64,000 bases of DNA from Mastigias papua. Its lineage: Eukaryota > Cnidaria > Scyphozoa > Rhizostomeae > Mastigiidae. The stretch spans positions 6,508,252 to 6,572,251 of the forward strand of contig OZ025267.1 in assembly GCA_964019165.1 (NCBI GenBank), read 5' to 3'. Below are positions 1 through 15,000 of the stretch, in pieces. Below the pieces are notes generated by a model. It was not told the DNA's origin. It did no database searches and saw only the letters and a list, made by a program, of their open reading frames with translations. The translations under genes were made by a program, and so were the position numbers. The number at the start of each line of letters is the position of its first letter. The stretch's first letter is position 1.

Positions 1-3000
1 TTTTGGTGAAAAATGACCAAATTTGAAATTGATTGATTTTGATTGCAGATTGAAAAGTGATGAAAATGAGGCATTTGTGGCCAAAACGTAAGGCTATAGC
101 CTTGGTATTTTGGTGACAAATGACCAAATTTGAAATTGATTGAGTTTGATTGCAGATTGAAAAGTGATGAAAATGAGGCATTTTTGGCCAAAAAGTAAGG
201 CTATAGCCTTGGTATTTTGGTGAAAAATGACCAAATTTGAAATTGATTGATTTTGATTGCAGATTGAAAAGTGATGAAAATGAGGCATTTTTGGCCAAAA
301 AGTAAGGCCTTGGTATTTTGGTGACAAATGACCAAATTTGAAATTGATTGATTTTGATTGCAGATTGAAAAGTGATGAAAATGAGGCATTTTTGGCCAAA
401 AAGTAAGGCTATAGCCTTGGTATTTTGGTGAAAAATGACCAAATTTGAAATCGATTGATTTTGATTGCAGATTGACCAGTGATGAAAATGAGGCATTTTT
501 GGCCAAAAAGTAAGGCTATAGCCTTGGTATTTTGGTGGAAAATGACACAATTTGAAATTGATTGATTTTGATTGCAGATTGACAAGTGATGAAAATGAGC
601 GATTTTTGGCCGAACTGTAAGGCTATAGCCTTGGTATTTTGGTGAAGAATGACCAAATTGATTGCAAATTGACAAGTGATGAAAATGAGCGATTTTTGGC
701 CGAACTGTAAGGCTATAGCCTTGGTATTTTGGTGAAGAATGACCAAATTTGAGATTGATTGATTTTGATTGCAAATTGAAAAGTGATGAAAATGAGCGAT
801 GTTTGGCCATAAAGTAAGGCTATAGCCTTGGTATTTTGGTGAAAAATGACCAAATTTGAAATTGATTGATTTTGATTGCAGATTGACCAGTGATGAAATT
901 GAGGCATTTTTGGCCAAAAAGTAAGGCTATAGCCTTGGTATTTTGGTGAAAAATGACCAAATTTGAAATTGATTGATTTTGATTGCAGATTGAAAAGTGA
1001 TGAAAATGAGGCATTTTTGGCCAAAAGGTAAGGCTATAGCCTTGGTATTTTGGTGACAAATGACCAAATTTGAAATTGATTGATTTTGATTGCAAATTGA
1101 CAAGTGATGAAAATGAGCGATTTTTGGCCGAACTGTAAGGCTATAGCCTTGGTATTTTGGTGAAGAATGACCAAATTTGAGATTGATTGATTTTGATTGC
1201 AAATTAAAAAGTGATGAAAATGAGCGATGTTTGGCCATAAAGTAAGGCTATAGCCTTGGTATTTTGGTGAAAAATGACCAAATTTGAAATTGATTGATTT
1301 TGATTGCAGATTGAAAAGTGATGAAAATGAGGCATTTGTGGCCAAAACGTAAGGCTATAGCCTTGGTATTTTGGTGACAAATGACCAAATTTGAAATTGA
1401 TTGAGTTTGATTGCAGATTGAAAAGTGATTATAATGAGGCATTTTTGGCCAAAAAGTAAGGCTATAGCCTTGGTATTTTGGTGAAAAATGACCAAATTTG
1501 AAATTGATTGATTTTGATTGCAGATTGACCAGTGATGAAAATGAGGCATTTTTGGCCAAAAAGTAAGGCTATAGCCTTGGTATTTTGGTGAAAAATGACC
1601 AAATTTGAAATTGATTGATTTTGATTGCAGATTGAAAAGTGATGAAAATGAGGCATTTTTGGCCAAAAAGTAAGGCTATAGCCTTGGTATTTTGGTGAAA
1701 AATGACCAAATTTGAAATTGATTGATTTTGATTGCAGATTGAAAAGTGATGAAAATGAGCGATTTTTGGCCAAAAAGTAAGGCTATAGCCTTGGTATTTT
1801 GGTGAAAAATGACCAAATTTGAAATTGATTGATTTTGATTGCAGATTGACCAGTGATGAAATTGAGGCATTTTTGGCCAAAAAGTAAGGCTATAGCCTTG
1901 GTATTTTGGTGAAAAATGACCAAATTTGAAATTGATTGATTTTGATTGCAGATTGAAAAGTGATGAAAATGAGGCATTTTTGGCCAAAAGGTAAGGCTAT
2001 CGCCTTGGTATTTTGGTGGAAAATGACCAAATTTGAAATTGATTGAGTTTGATTGCAGATTGAAAAGTGATGAAAATGAGGCATTTTTGGCCAAAACGTA
2101 AGGCTATAGCCTTGGTATTTTGGTGGAAAATGACCAAATTTGAAATTGATTGAGTTTGATTGCAGATTGAAAAGTGATGAAAATGAGGCATTTTTGGCCA
2201 AAAAGTAAGGCCTTGGTATTTTGGTGAAAAATGACCAAATTTGAAATTGATTGATTTTGATTGCAGATTGAAAAGTGATGAAAATGAGGCATTTTTGGCC
2301 AAAAAGTAAGGCTATAGCCTTGGTATTTTGGTGACAACTGACCAAATTTGAGATTGATTGATTTTGATTGCAGATTGAAAAGTGATGAAAATGAGCGAAG
2401 TTTGGCCATAAAGTAAGGCTATAGCCTTGGTATTTTGGTGAAAAATGACCAAATTTGAAATTGATTGATTTTGATTGCAGATTGAAAAGTGATGAAAATG
2501 AGGCATTTGTGGCCAAAACGTAAGGCTATAGCCTTGGTATTTTGGTGACAAATGACCAAATTTGAAATTGATTGAGTTTGATTGCAGATTGAAAAGTGAT
2601 GAAAATGAGGCATTTTTGGCCAAAAAGTAAGGCTATAGCCTTGGTATTTTGGTGAAAAATGACCAAATTTGAAATTGATTGATTTTGATTGCAGATTGAC
2701 CAGTGATGACAATGAGGCATTTTTGGCCAAAAAGTAAGGCTATAGCATTGGTATTTTGGTGGAAAATGACAAAATTTGAAATCGATTGATTTTGATTGCA
2801 GATTGACAAGTGAAGAAAATGAGCGATTTTTGGCCGAACTGTAAGGCTATAGCCTTGGTATTTTGGTGAAGAATGACCAAATTTGAGATTGATTGATTTT
2901 GATTGCAAATTGAAAAGTGATGAAAATGAGCGATGTTTGGCCAAAAAGTAAGGCTATAGCCTTGGTATTTTGGTGAAAAATGACCAAATTTGAAATTGAT

Positions 3001-6000
3001 TGATTTTGATTGCAGATTGAAAAGTGATGAAAATGAGGCATTTTTGGCCAAAACGTAAGGCTATAGCCTTGGTATTTTGGTGAAAAATGACCAAATTTGA
3101 AATTGATTGCTTTTGATTGCAGATTGAAAAGTGATGAAAATGAGGCATTTTTGGCCAAAAAGTAAGGCTATAGCCTTGGTATATTGGTGAAAAATGACCA
3201 AATTTGAAATTGATTGATTTTGATTGCAGATTGAAAAGTGATGAAAATGAGGCATTTTTGGCCAAAAAGTAAGGCTATAGCCTTGGTATATTGGTGAAAA
3301 ATGACCAAATTTGAAATTGATTGCTTTTGATTGCAGATTGAAAAGTGATGAAAATGAGGCATTTTTGGCCGAAAACTAAGGCTATAGCCTTGGTATTTTG
3401 GTGACAAATGACCAAATTTGAAATCGATTGCTTTTGATTGCAGATTGAAAAGTGATGAAAATGAGGCATTTTTGGCCAAAAACTAAGGCTATAGCCTTGG
3501 TATTTTGGTGACAAATGACCAAATTTCAAATCGATTGATTTTGATTGCAGATTGACAAGTGATGAAAATGAGCGATTTTTGGCCGAACTGTAAGGCTATA
3601 GCCTTGGTATTTTGGTGAAGAATGACCAAATTTGAGATTGATTGATTTTGATTGCAAATTGAAAAGTGATGAAAATGAGCGATGTTTGGCCAAAAAGTAA
3701 GGCTATAGCCTTGGTATTTTGGTGAAAAATGACCAAATTTGAAATTGATTGATTTTGATTGCAGATTGAAAAGTGATGAAAATGAGGCATTTTTGGCCAA
3801 AAAGTAAGGCTATAGCCTTGGTATTTTGGTGAAAAATGACCAAATTTGAAATTGATTGATTTTGATTGCAGATTGAAAAGTGATGAAAATGAGGCATTTT
3901 TGGCCAAAAAGTAAGGCTATAGCCTTGGTATTTTGGTGAAAAATGACCAAATTTGAAATTGATTGCTTTTGATTGCAGATTGAAAAGTGATGAAAATGAG
4001 GCATTTTTGGCCAAAAAGTAAGGCTATAGCCTTGGTATTTTGGTGAAAAATGACCAAATTTGAAATTGATTGATTTTGATTGCAGATTGACCACTGATGA
4101 AATTCAGGCATTTTTGGCCAAAAAGTAAGGCTATAGCCTTGGTATTTTGGTGAAAAATGACCAAATTTGAAATTGATTGCTTTTGATTGCAGATTGAAAA
4201 GTGATGAAAATGAGGCATTTTTGGCCAAAAAGTAAGGCTATAGCCTTGGTATTTTGGTGACAAATGACCAAATTTGAAATTGATTGATTTTGATTGCAGA
4301 TTGACCAGTGATGAAATTGAGCGATTTTTGGCCGAACTGTAAGGCTATAGCCTTGGTATTTTGGTGAAAAATGACCAAATTTGAAATTGATTGATTTTGA
4401 TTGCAGATTGAAAAGTGATGAAAATGAGGCATTTTTGGCCAAAACGTAAGGCTATAGCCTTGGTATTTTGGTGAAAAATGACCAAATTTGAAATTGATTG
4501 ATTTTGATTGCAGATTGAAAAGTGATGAAAATGAGGCATTTTTGGCCAAAAAGTAAGGCCTTGGTATTTTGGTGAAGAATGACCAAATTTGAAGTTGATT
4601 GATTTTGATTGCAGATTGACCGGTGATGAAAATGAGGCATTTTTGGCCAAAAAGTAAGGCTATACCCTTGGTATTTTGGTGAAAAATGACCAAATTGGAA
4701 ATTGATTGAGTTTGATTGCAGATTGACAAGTGATGAAAATGAGCGATTGTTGGCCGAACTGTAAGGCTATAGCCTTGGTATTTTGGTGAAGAATGACCAA
4801 ATTTGAGATTGATTGATTTTGATTGCAAATTGAAAAGTGATGAAAATGAGCGATGTTTGGCCATAAAGTAAGGCTATAGCCTTGGTATTTTGGTGAAAAA
4901 TGACCAAATTTGAAATTGATTGATTTTGATTGCAGATTGAAAAGTGATGAAAATGAGGCATTTTTGGCCAGAAAGTAAGGCTATAGCCTTGGTATTTTGG
5001 TGACAAATGACCAAATTTGAAATTGATTGATTTTGATTGCAGATTGACAAGTGATGAAAATGAGGCATTTTTGGCCAAAAAGTAAGGCTATAGCCTTGGT
5101 ATTTTGGTGACAACTGACCAAATTTGAAATTGATTGATTTTGATTGCAGATTGAAAAGTGATGAAAATGAGGCATGTTTGGCCAAAACGTAAGGCTATAG
5201 CCTTGGTATTTTGGTGACAAATGACCAAATTTGAAATTGATTGAGTTTGATTGCAGATTGAAAAGTGATGAAAATGAGGCATTTTTGGCCAAAAAGTAAG
5301 GCTATAGCCTTGGTATTTTGGTGAAAAATGACCAAATTTGAAATTGATTGATTTTGATTGCAGATTGACAAGTGATGAAAATGAGGCATTTTTGGCCAAA
5401 ACGTAAGGCTATAGCCTTGGTATTTTGGTGACAAATGACCAAATTTGAAATTGATTGATTTTGATTGCAGATTGAAAAGTGATGAAAATGAGGCATTTTT
5501 GGCCAAAAAGTAAGGCCTTGGTATTTTGGTGAAAAATGACCAAATTTGAAATTGATTGATTTTGATTGCAGATTGAAAAGTGATGAAAATGAGCGATGTT
5601 TGGCCATAAAGTAAGGCCTTGGTATTTTGGTGAAAAATGACCAAATTTGAAATTGATTGATTTTGATTGCAGATTGAAAAGTGATGAAAATGAGGCATTT
5701 TTGGCCAAAAAGTAAGGCTATAGCCTTGGTATTTTGGTGACAAATGACCAAATTTGAAATTGATTGATTTTGATTGCAGATTGAAAAGTGATGAAAATGA
5801 GGCATTTTTGGCCAAAAAGTAAGGCTATAGCCTTGGTATTTTGGTGAAAAATGACCAAATTTGAAATTGATTGATTTTGATTGCAGATTGACCAGTGATG
5901 AAAATGAGGCATTTTTGGCCAAACAGTAAGGCTATAGCCTTGGTATTTTGGTGAAAAATGACCAAATTTGAAATTGATTGATTTTGATTGCAGATTGAAA

Positions 6001-9000
6001 AGTGATGAAAATGAGGCATTTTTGGCCAAAAAGTAAGGCTATAGCCTTGGTATTTTGGTGAAAAATGACCAAATTTGAAATTGATTGATTTTGATTGCAG
6101 ATTGACCAGTGATGAAAATGAGGCATTTTTGGCCAAAAAGTAAGGCTATAGCCTTGGTATTTTGGTGAAAAATGACCAAATTTGAAATTGATTGATTTTG
6201 ATTGCAGATTGAAAAGTGATGAAAATGAGGCATTTTTGGCCAAAAAGTAAGGCTATAGCCTTGGTATTTTGGTGAAAAATGACCAAATTTGAAATTGATT
6301 GATTTTGATTGCAGATTGACCAGTGATGAAAATGAGGCATTTTTGGCCAAAAAGTAAGGCCTTGGTATTTTGGTGAAAAATGACCAAATTTGAAATTGAT
6401 TGATTTTGATTGCAGATTGAAAAGTGATGAAAATGAGGCATTTTTGGCCAAAAAGTAAGGCCTTGTTATTTTGGTGAAAAATGAACAAATTTGAAATTGA
6501 TTGATTTTGATTGCAGATTGAAAAGTGATGAAAATGAGGCATTTTTGGCCAAAACGTAAGGCTATAGCCTTGGTATTTTGGTGACAAATGACCAAATTTG
6601 AAATTGATTGATTTTGATTGCAGATTGAAAAGTGATGAAAATGAGGCATTTTTGGCCAAAAAGTAAGGCCTTGGTATTTTGGTGACAAATGACCAAATTT
6701 GAAATTGATTGATTTTGATTGCAGATTGAAAAGTGATGAAAATGAGGCATTTTTGGCAGAAAAGTAAGGCTATAGCCTTGGTATTTTGGTGATAAATCAC
6801 CAAATTTGAAATCGATTGATTTTGATTGCAGATTGAAAAGTGATGAAAATGAGGCATTTTTGGCCAAAAAGTAAGGCCTTGGTATTTTGGTGAAAAATGA
6901 CCAAATTTGAAATTGATTGATTTTGATTGCAGATTGAAAAGTGATGAAATTGAGGCATTTTTGGCCAAAAAGTAAGGCTATAGCCTTGGTATTTTGGTGA
7001 AAAATGAAGAAATTTGAAATTGATTGATTTTGATTGCAGATTGACAAGTGATGAAAATGAGGCATTTTTGGCCAAAACGTAAGGCTATAGCCTTGGTATT
7101 TTGGTGACAAATGACCAAATTTGAAATTGATTGATTTTGATTGCAGATTGAAAAGTGATGAAAATGAGCGATGTTTGGCCATAAAGTAAGGCTATAGCCT
7201 TGGTATTTTGGTGAAAAATGACCAAATTTGAAATTGATTGATTTTGATTGCAGATTGAAAAGTGATGAAAATGAGGCATTTGTGGCCAAAACGTAAGGCT
7301 ATAGCCTTGGTATTTTGGTGACAAATGACCAAATTTGAAATTGATTGAGTTTGATTGCAGATTGAAAAGTGATGAAAATGAGGCATTTTTGGCCAAAAAG
7401 TAAGGCTATAGCCTTGGTATTTTGGTGAAAAATGACCAAATTTGAAATTGATTGATTTTGATTGCAGATTGACCAGTGATGAAAATGAGGCATTTTTGGC
7501 CAAAAAGTAAGGCTATAGCCTTGGTATTTTGGTGAAAAATGACCAAATTTGAAATTGATTGATTTTGATTGCAGATTGAAAAGTGATGAAAATGAGGCAT
7601 TTTTGGCCAAAAAGTAAGGCCTTGGTATTTTGGTGAAAAATGACCAAATTTGAAATTGATTGATTTTGATTGCAGATTGAAAAGTGATGAAAATGAGGCA
7701 TTTTTGGCCAAAACGTAAGGCTATAGCCTTGGTATTTTGGTGACAAATGACCAAATTTGAAATTGACTGATTTTGATTGCAGATTGACCAGTGATGAAAA
7801 TGAGGCATTTTTGGCCAAAAAGTAAGGCTATAGCCTTGGTATTTTGGTGAAAAATGACCAAATTTGAAATCGATTGATTTTGATTGCAGATTGAAAAGTG
7901 ATGAAAATGAGGCATTTTTGGCCAAAAAGTAAGGCCTTGGTATTTTGGTGAAAAATGACCAAATTCGAAATTGATTGATTTTGATTGCAGATTGAAAAGT
8001 GATGAAATTGAGGCATTTTTGGCCAAAAAGTAAGGCTATAGCCTTGGTATTTTGGTGAAAAATGACCAAATTTGAAATTGATTGATTTTGATTGCAGATT
8101 GACCAGTGATGAAAATGAGGCATTTTTGGCCAAAACGTAAGGCTATAGCCTTGGTATTTTGGTGAAAAATGACCAAATTTGAAATTGATTGCTTTTGATT
8201 GCAGATTGAAAAGTGATGAAAATGAGGCATTTTTGGCCAAAAAGTAAGGCTATAGCCTTGGTATTTTGGTGAAAAATGACCAAATTTGAAATTGATTGAT
8301 TTTGATTGCAGATTGACCACTGATGAAATTGAGGCATTTTTGGCCAAAAAGTAAGGCTATAGCCTTGGTATTTTGGTGAAAAATGACCAAATTTGAAATT
8401 GATTGATTTTGATTGCAGATTGAAAAGTGATGAAAATGAGGCATTTTTGGCCAAAAAGTAAGGCCTTGGTATTTTGGTGACAAATGACCAAATTTGAAAT
8501 TGATTGATTTTGATTGCAGATTGAAAAGTGATGAAAATGAGGCATTTTTGGCCAAAAAGTAAGGCTATAGCCTTGGTATTTTGGTGAAAAATGACCAAAT
8601 TTGAAATTGATTGATTTTGATTGCAGATTGACCAGTGATGAAAATGAGGCATTTTTAGCCAAAAAGTAAGGCTATAGCCTTGGTATTTTGGTGAAAAATG
8701 ACCAAATTTGAAATTGATTGATTTTGATTGCAGATTGAAAAGTGATGAAAATGAGGCATTTTTGGCCAAAAAGTAAGGCCTTGGTATTTTGGTGAAAACT
8801 GAACAAATTTGAAATTGATTGATTTTGATTGCAGATTGAAAAGTGATGAAAATGAGGCATTTTTGGCCAAAAAGTAAGGCCTTGGTATTTTGGTGAAAAA
8901 TGACCAAATTTGAAATTGATTGATTTTGATTGCAGATTGAAAAGTGATCAAAATGAGCGATGTTTGGCCATAAAGTAAGGCTATAGCCTTGGTATTTTGG

Positions 9001-12000
9001 TGAAAAATGACCAAATTTGAAATTGATTGATTTTGATTGCAGATTGAAAAGTGATGAAAATGAGGCATTTGTGGCCAAAACGTAAGGCTATAGCCTTGGT
9101 ATTTTGGTGAAAAATGACCAAATTTGAAATTGATTGAGTTTGATTGCAGATTGAAAAGTGATGAAAATGAGGCATTTTTGGCCAAAAAGTAAGGCTATAG
9201 CCTTGGTATTTTGGTGAAAAATGACCAAATTTGAAATTGATTGCTTTTGATTGCAGATTGACCAGTGATGAAAATGAGGCATTTTTGGCCAAAAAGTAAG
9301 GCTATAGCCTTGGTATTTTGGTGAAAAATGACCAAATTTGAATTTGATTGATTTTGATTGCAGATTGAAAAGTGATGAAAATGAGGCATTTTTGGCCAAA
9401 AAGTAAGGCCTTGGTATTTTGGTGACAAATGAACAAATTTGAAATTGATTGATTTTGATTGCAGATTGAAAAGTGATGAAAATGAGGCATTTTTGGCCAA
9501 AAAGTAAGGCCTTGGTATTTTGGTGAAAAATGAACAAATTTGAAATTGATTGATTTTGATTGCACATTGAAAAGTGATGAAAATGAGGCATTTTTGGCCA
9601 AAACGTAAGGCTATAGCCTTGGTATTTTGGTTACAAATGACCAAATTTGAAATTGATTGATTTTGATTGCAGATTGAAAAGTGATGAAAATGAGGCATTT
9701 TTGGCCAAAAAGTAAGGCTATAGCCTTGGTATTTTGGTGAAAAATGACCAAATTTGAAATCGATTGATTTTGATTGCAGATTGAAAAGTGATGAAAATGA
9801 GGCATTTTTGGCCAAAAAGTAAGGCCTTGGTATTTTGGTGAAAAATGACCAAATTTGAAATTGATTGATTTTGATTGCAGATTGAAAAGTGATGAAATTG
9901 AGGCATTTTTGGCCAAAAAGTAAGGCTATAGCCTTGGTATTTTGGTGAAAAATGACCAAATTTGAAATTGATTGATTTTGATTGCAGATTGACCAGTGAT
10001 GAAAATGAGGCATTTTTGGCCAAAACGTAAGGCTATAGCCTTGGTATTTTGGTGAAAAATGACCAAATTTGAAATTGATTGATTTTGATTGCAGATTGAA
10101 AAGTGATGAAAATGAGGCATTTGTGGCCAAAAAGTAAGGCTATAGCCTTGGTATTTTGGTGAAAAATGACAAAATTTGAAATTGATTGATTTTGATTGCA
10201 GATTGAAAAGTGATGAAAATGAGGCATTTTTGGCCAAAAAGTAAGGCTATAGCCTTGGTATTTTGGTGAAAAATGACCAAATTTGAAATTGATTGATTTT
10301 GATTGCAGATTGACCAGTGATGAAAATGAGGCATTTTTAGCCAAAAGGTAAGGCTATAGCCTTGGTATTTTGGTGAAAAATGACCAAATTTGAAATTGAT
10401 TGATTTTGATTGCAGATTGAAAAGTGATGAAAATGAGGCATTTTTGGCCAAAAAGTAAGGCCTTGGTATTTTGGTGAAAACTGAACAAATTTGAAATTGA
10501 TTGATTTTGATTGCAGATTGAAAAGTGATGAAAATGAGGCATTTTTGGCCAAAAAGTAAGGCCTTGGTATTTTGGTGAAAAATGAAGAAATTTGAAATTG
10601 ATTGATTTTGATTGCAGATTGACAAGTGATGAAAATGAGGCATTTTTGGCCAAAACGTAAGGCTATAGCCTTGGTATTTTGGTGACAAATGACCAAATTT
10701 GAAATTGATTGATTTTGATTGCAGATTGAAAAGTGATGAAAATGAGGCATTTTTGGCCAAAAAGTAAGGCCTTGGTATTTTGGTGAAAAATGACCAAATT
10801 TGAAATTGATTGATTTTGATTGCAGATTGAAAAGTGATGAAAATGAGCGATGTTTGGCCATAAAGTAAGGCTATAGCCTTGGTATTTTGGTGAAAAATGA
10901 CCAAATTTGAAATTGATTGATTTTGATTGCAGATTGAAAAGTGATGAAAATGAGGCATTTGTGGCCAAAACGTAAGGCTATAGCCTTGGTATTTTGGTGA
11001 CAAATGACCAAATTTGAAATTGATTGAGTTTGATTGCAGATTGACAAGTGATGAAAATGAGGCATTTTTGGCCAAAAAGTAAGGCTATAGCCTTGGTATT
11101 TTGGTGAAAAATGACCAAATTTGAAATTGATTGATTTTGATTGCAGATTGACCAGTGATGAAAATGAGGAATTTTTGGCCAAAAAGTAAGGCTATAGCCT
11201 TGGTATTTTGGTGAAAAATGACCAAATTTGAAATTGATTGATTTTGATTGCAGATTGAAAAGTGATGAAAATGAGGCATTTTTGGCCAAAAAGTAAGGCC
11301 TTGGTATTTTGGTGAAAAATGAACAAATTTGAAATTGATTGATTTTGATTGCAGATTGAAAAGTGATGAAAATGAGGCATTTTTGGCCAAAACGTAAGGC
11401 TATAGCCTTGGTACTTTGGTGACAAATGACCAAATTTGAAATTGATTGATTTTGATTGCAGATTGAAAAGTGATGAAAATGAGGCATTTTTGGCCAAAAA
11501 GTAAGGCTATAGCCTTGGTATTTTGGTGAAAAATGACCAAATTTGAAATTGATTGATTTTGATTGCAGATTGACCAGTGATGAAAATGAGGCATTTTTGG
11601 CCAAAAAGTAAGGCTATAGCCTTGGTATTTTGGTGAAAAATGACCACATTTGAAATTGATTGATTTTGATTGCAGATTGACCAGTGATGAAAATGAGGCA
11701 TTTTTGGCCAAAAAGTAAGGCTATAGCCTTGGTATTTTGGTGAAAAATGACCAAATTTGAAATTGATTGATTTTGATTGCAGATTGAAAAGTGATGAAAA
11801 TGAGGCATTTTTGGCCAAAAAGTAAGGCCTTGGTATTTTGGTGAAAAATGAACAAATTTGAAATTGATTGATTTTGATTGCAGATTGAAAAGTGATGAAA
11901 ATGAGGCATTTTTGGCCAAAACGTAAGGCTATAGCCTTGGTACTTTGGTGACAAATGACCAAATTTGAAATTGATTGATTTTGATTGCAGATTGAAAAGT

Positions 12001-15000
12001 GATGAAAATGAGGCATTTTTGGCCAAAAAGTAAGGCTATAGCCTTGGTATTTTGGTGAAAAATGACCAAATTTGAAATTGATTGATTTTGATTGCAGATT
12101 GACCAGTGATGAAAATGAGGCATTTTTGGCCAAAAAGTAAGGCTATAGCCTTGGTATTTTGGTGAAAAATGACCAAATTTGAAATTGATTGATTTTGATT
12201 GCAGATTGAAAAGTGATGAAAATGAGGCATTTTTGGCCAAAAAGTAAGGCCTTGGTATTTTGGTGGAAAATGACCAAATTTGAAATTGATTGATTTTGAT
12301 TGCAGATTGAAAAGTAATGAAAATGAGGCATTTTTGGCCAAAAAGTAAGGCCTTGGTATTTTGGTGAAACATGACCAAATTTGAAATTGATTGATTTTGA
12401 TTGCAGATTGAAAAGTGATGAAAATGAGGCATTTTTGGCCAAAAAGTAAGGCTATAGCCTTGGTATTTTGGTGAAAAATGACCAAATTTGAAATTGATTG
12501 ATTTTGATTGCAGATTGACCAGTGATGAAAATGAGGCATTTTTGGCCAAAAAGTAAGGCCTTGGTATTTTGGTGACAAATGACCAAATTTGAAATTGATT
12601 GATTTTGATTGCAGATTGAAAAGTGATGAAAATGAGGCATTTTTGGCAGAAAAGTAAGGCTATAGCCTTGGTATTTTGGTGATAAATCACCAAATTTGAA
12701 ATCGATTGATTTTGATTGCAGATTGAAAAGTGATGAAAATGAGGCATTTTTGGCCAAAAAGTAAGGCCTTGGTATTTTGGTGAAAAATGACCAAATTTGA
12801 AATTGATTGATTTTGATTGCAGATTGAAAAGTGATGAAATTGAGGCATTTTTGGCCAAAAAGTAAGGCTATAGCCTTGGTATTTTGGTGAAAAATGAAGA
12901 AATTTGAAATTGATTGATTTTGATTGCAGATTGACAAGTGATGAAAATGAGGCATTTTTGGCCAAAACGTAAGGCTATAGCCTTGGTATTTTGGTGACAA
13001 ATGACCAAATTTGAAATTGATTGATTTTGATTGCAGATTGAAAAGTGATGAAAATGAGCGATGTTTGGCCATAAAGTAAGGCTATAGCCTTGGTATTTTG
13101 GTGAAAAATGACCAAATTTGAAATTGATTGATTTTGATTGCAGATTGAAAAGTGATGAAAATGAGGCATTTGTGGCCAAAACGTAAGGCTATAGCCTTGG
13201 TATTTTGGTGACAAATGACCAAATTTGAAATTGATTGAGTTTGATTGCAGATTGAAAAGTGATGAAAATGAGGCATTTTTGGCCAAAAAGTAAGGCTATA
13301 GCCTTGGTATTTTGGTGAAAAATGACCAAATTTGAAATTGATTGATTTTGATTGCAGATTGACCAGTGATGAAAATGAGGCATTTTTGGCCAAAACGTAA
13401 GGCTATAGCCTTGGTACTTTGGTGACAAATGACCAAATTTGAAATTGATTGATTTTGATTGCAGATTGAAAAGTGATGAAAATGAGGCATTTTTGGCCAA
13501 AAAGTAAGGCCTTGGTATTTTGGTGAAAAATGAACAAATTTGAAATTGATTGATTTTGATTGCAGATTGAAAAGTGATGAAAATGAGGCATTTTTGGCCA
13601 AAACGTAAGGCTATAGCCTTGGTATTTTGGTGACAAATGACCAAATTTGAAATTGACTGATTTTGATTGCAGATTGAAAAGTGATGAAAATGAGGCATTT
13701 TTGGCCAAAAAGTAAGGCTATAGCCTTGGTATTTTGGTGGAAAATGACAAAATTTGAAATTGATTGATTTTGATTGCAGATTGACAAGTGATGAAAATGA
13801 GCGATTTTTGGCCGAACTGTAAGGCTATAGCCTTGGTATTTTGGTGAAGAATGACCAAATTTGAGATTGATTGATTTTGATTGCAAATTGAAAAGTGATG
13901 AAAATGAGGCATTTTTGGCCATAAAGTAAGGCTATAGCCTTGGTATTTTGGTGAAAAATGACCAAATTTGAAATTGATTGATTTTGATTGCAGATTGACC
14001 AGTGATGAAATTGAGGCATTTTTGGCCAAAAAGTAAGGCTATAGCCTTGGTATTTTGGTGAAAAATGACCAAATTTGAAATTGATTGATTTTGATTGCAG
14101 ATTGACCAGTGATGAAAATGAGGAATTTTTGGCCAAAAAGTAAGGCTATAGCCTTGGTATTTTGGTGACAAATGACCAAATTTGAGATTGATTGATTTTG
14201 ATTGCAAATTGAAAAGTGATGAAAATGAGCGATGTTTGGCCAAAAAGTAAGGCTATAGCCTTGGTATTTTGGTGACAAATGACCAAATTTGAAATTGATT
14301 GATTTTGATTGCAGATTGAAAAGTGATGAAAATGAGGCATTTTTGGCCAAAAAGTAAGGCCTTGGTATTTTGGTGAAAAATGACCAAATTTGAAATTGAT
14401 TGATTTTGATTGCAGATTGAAAAGTGATGAAAATGAGGCATTTTTGGCCAAAACGTAAGGCTATAGCCTTGGTATTTTGGTGACAAATGACCAAATTTGA
14501 ACTTGATTGATTTTGATTGCAGATTGAAAAGTGATGAAAATGAGGCATTTTTGGCCAAAAAGTAAGGCCTTGGTATTTTGGTGAAAAATGACCAAATTTG
14601 AAATTGATTGATTTTGATTGCAGATTGAAAAGTGATGAAAATGAGGCATTTCTGGCCAAAACGTAAGGCTATAGCCTTGGTATTTTGGTGACAAATGACC
14701 AAATTTGAAATTGATTGATTTTGATTGCAGATTGAAAAGTGATGAAAATGAGGCATTTTTGGCCAAAAAGTAAGGCTATAGCCTTGGTATTTTGGTGAAA
14801 AATGACCAAATTTGAAATTGATTGATTTTGATTGCAGATTGAAAAGTGATGAAAATGAGGCATTTTTGGCCAAAAAGTAAGGCCTTGGTATTTTGGTGAA
14901 AAATGACCAAATTTGAAATTGATTGATTTTGATTGCAGATTGACCAGTGATGAAAATGAGGCATTTTTGGCCAAAAAGTAAGGCTATAGCCTTGGTATTT

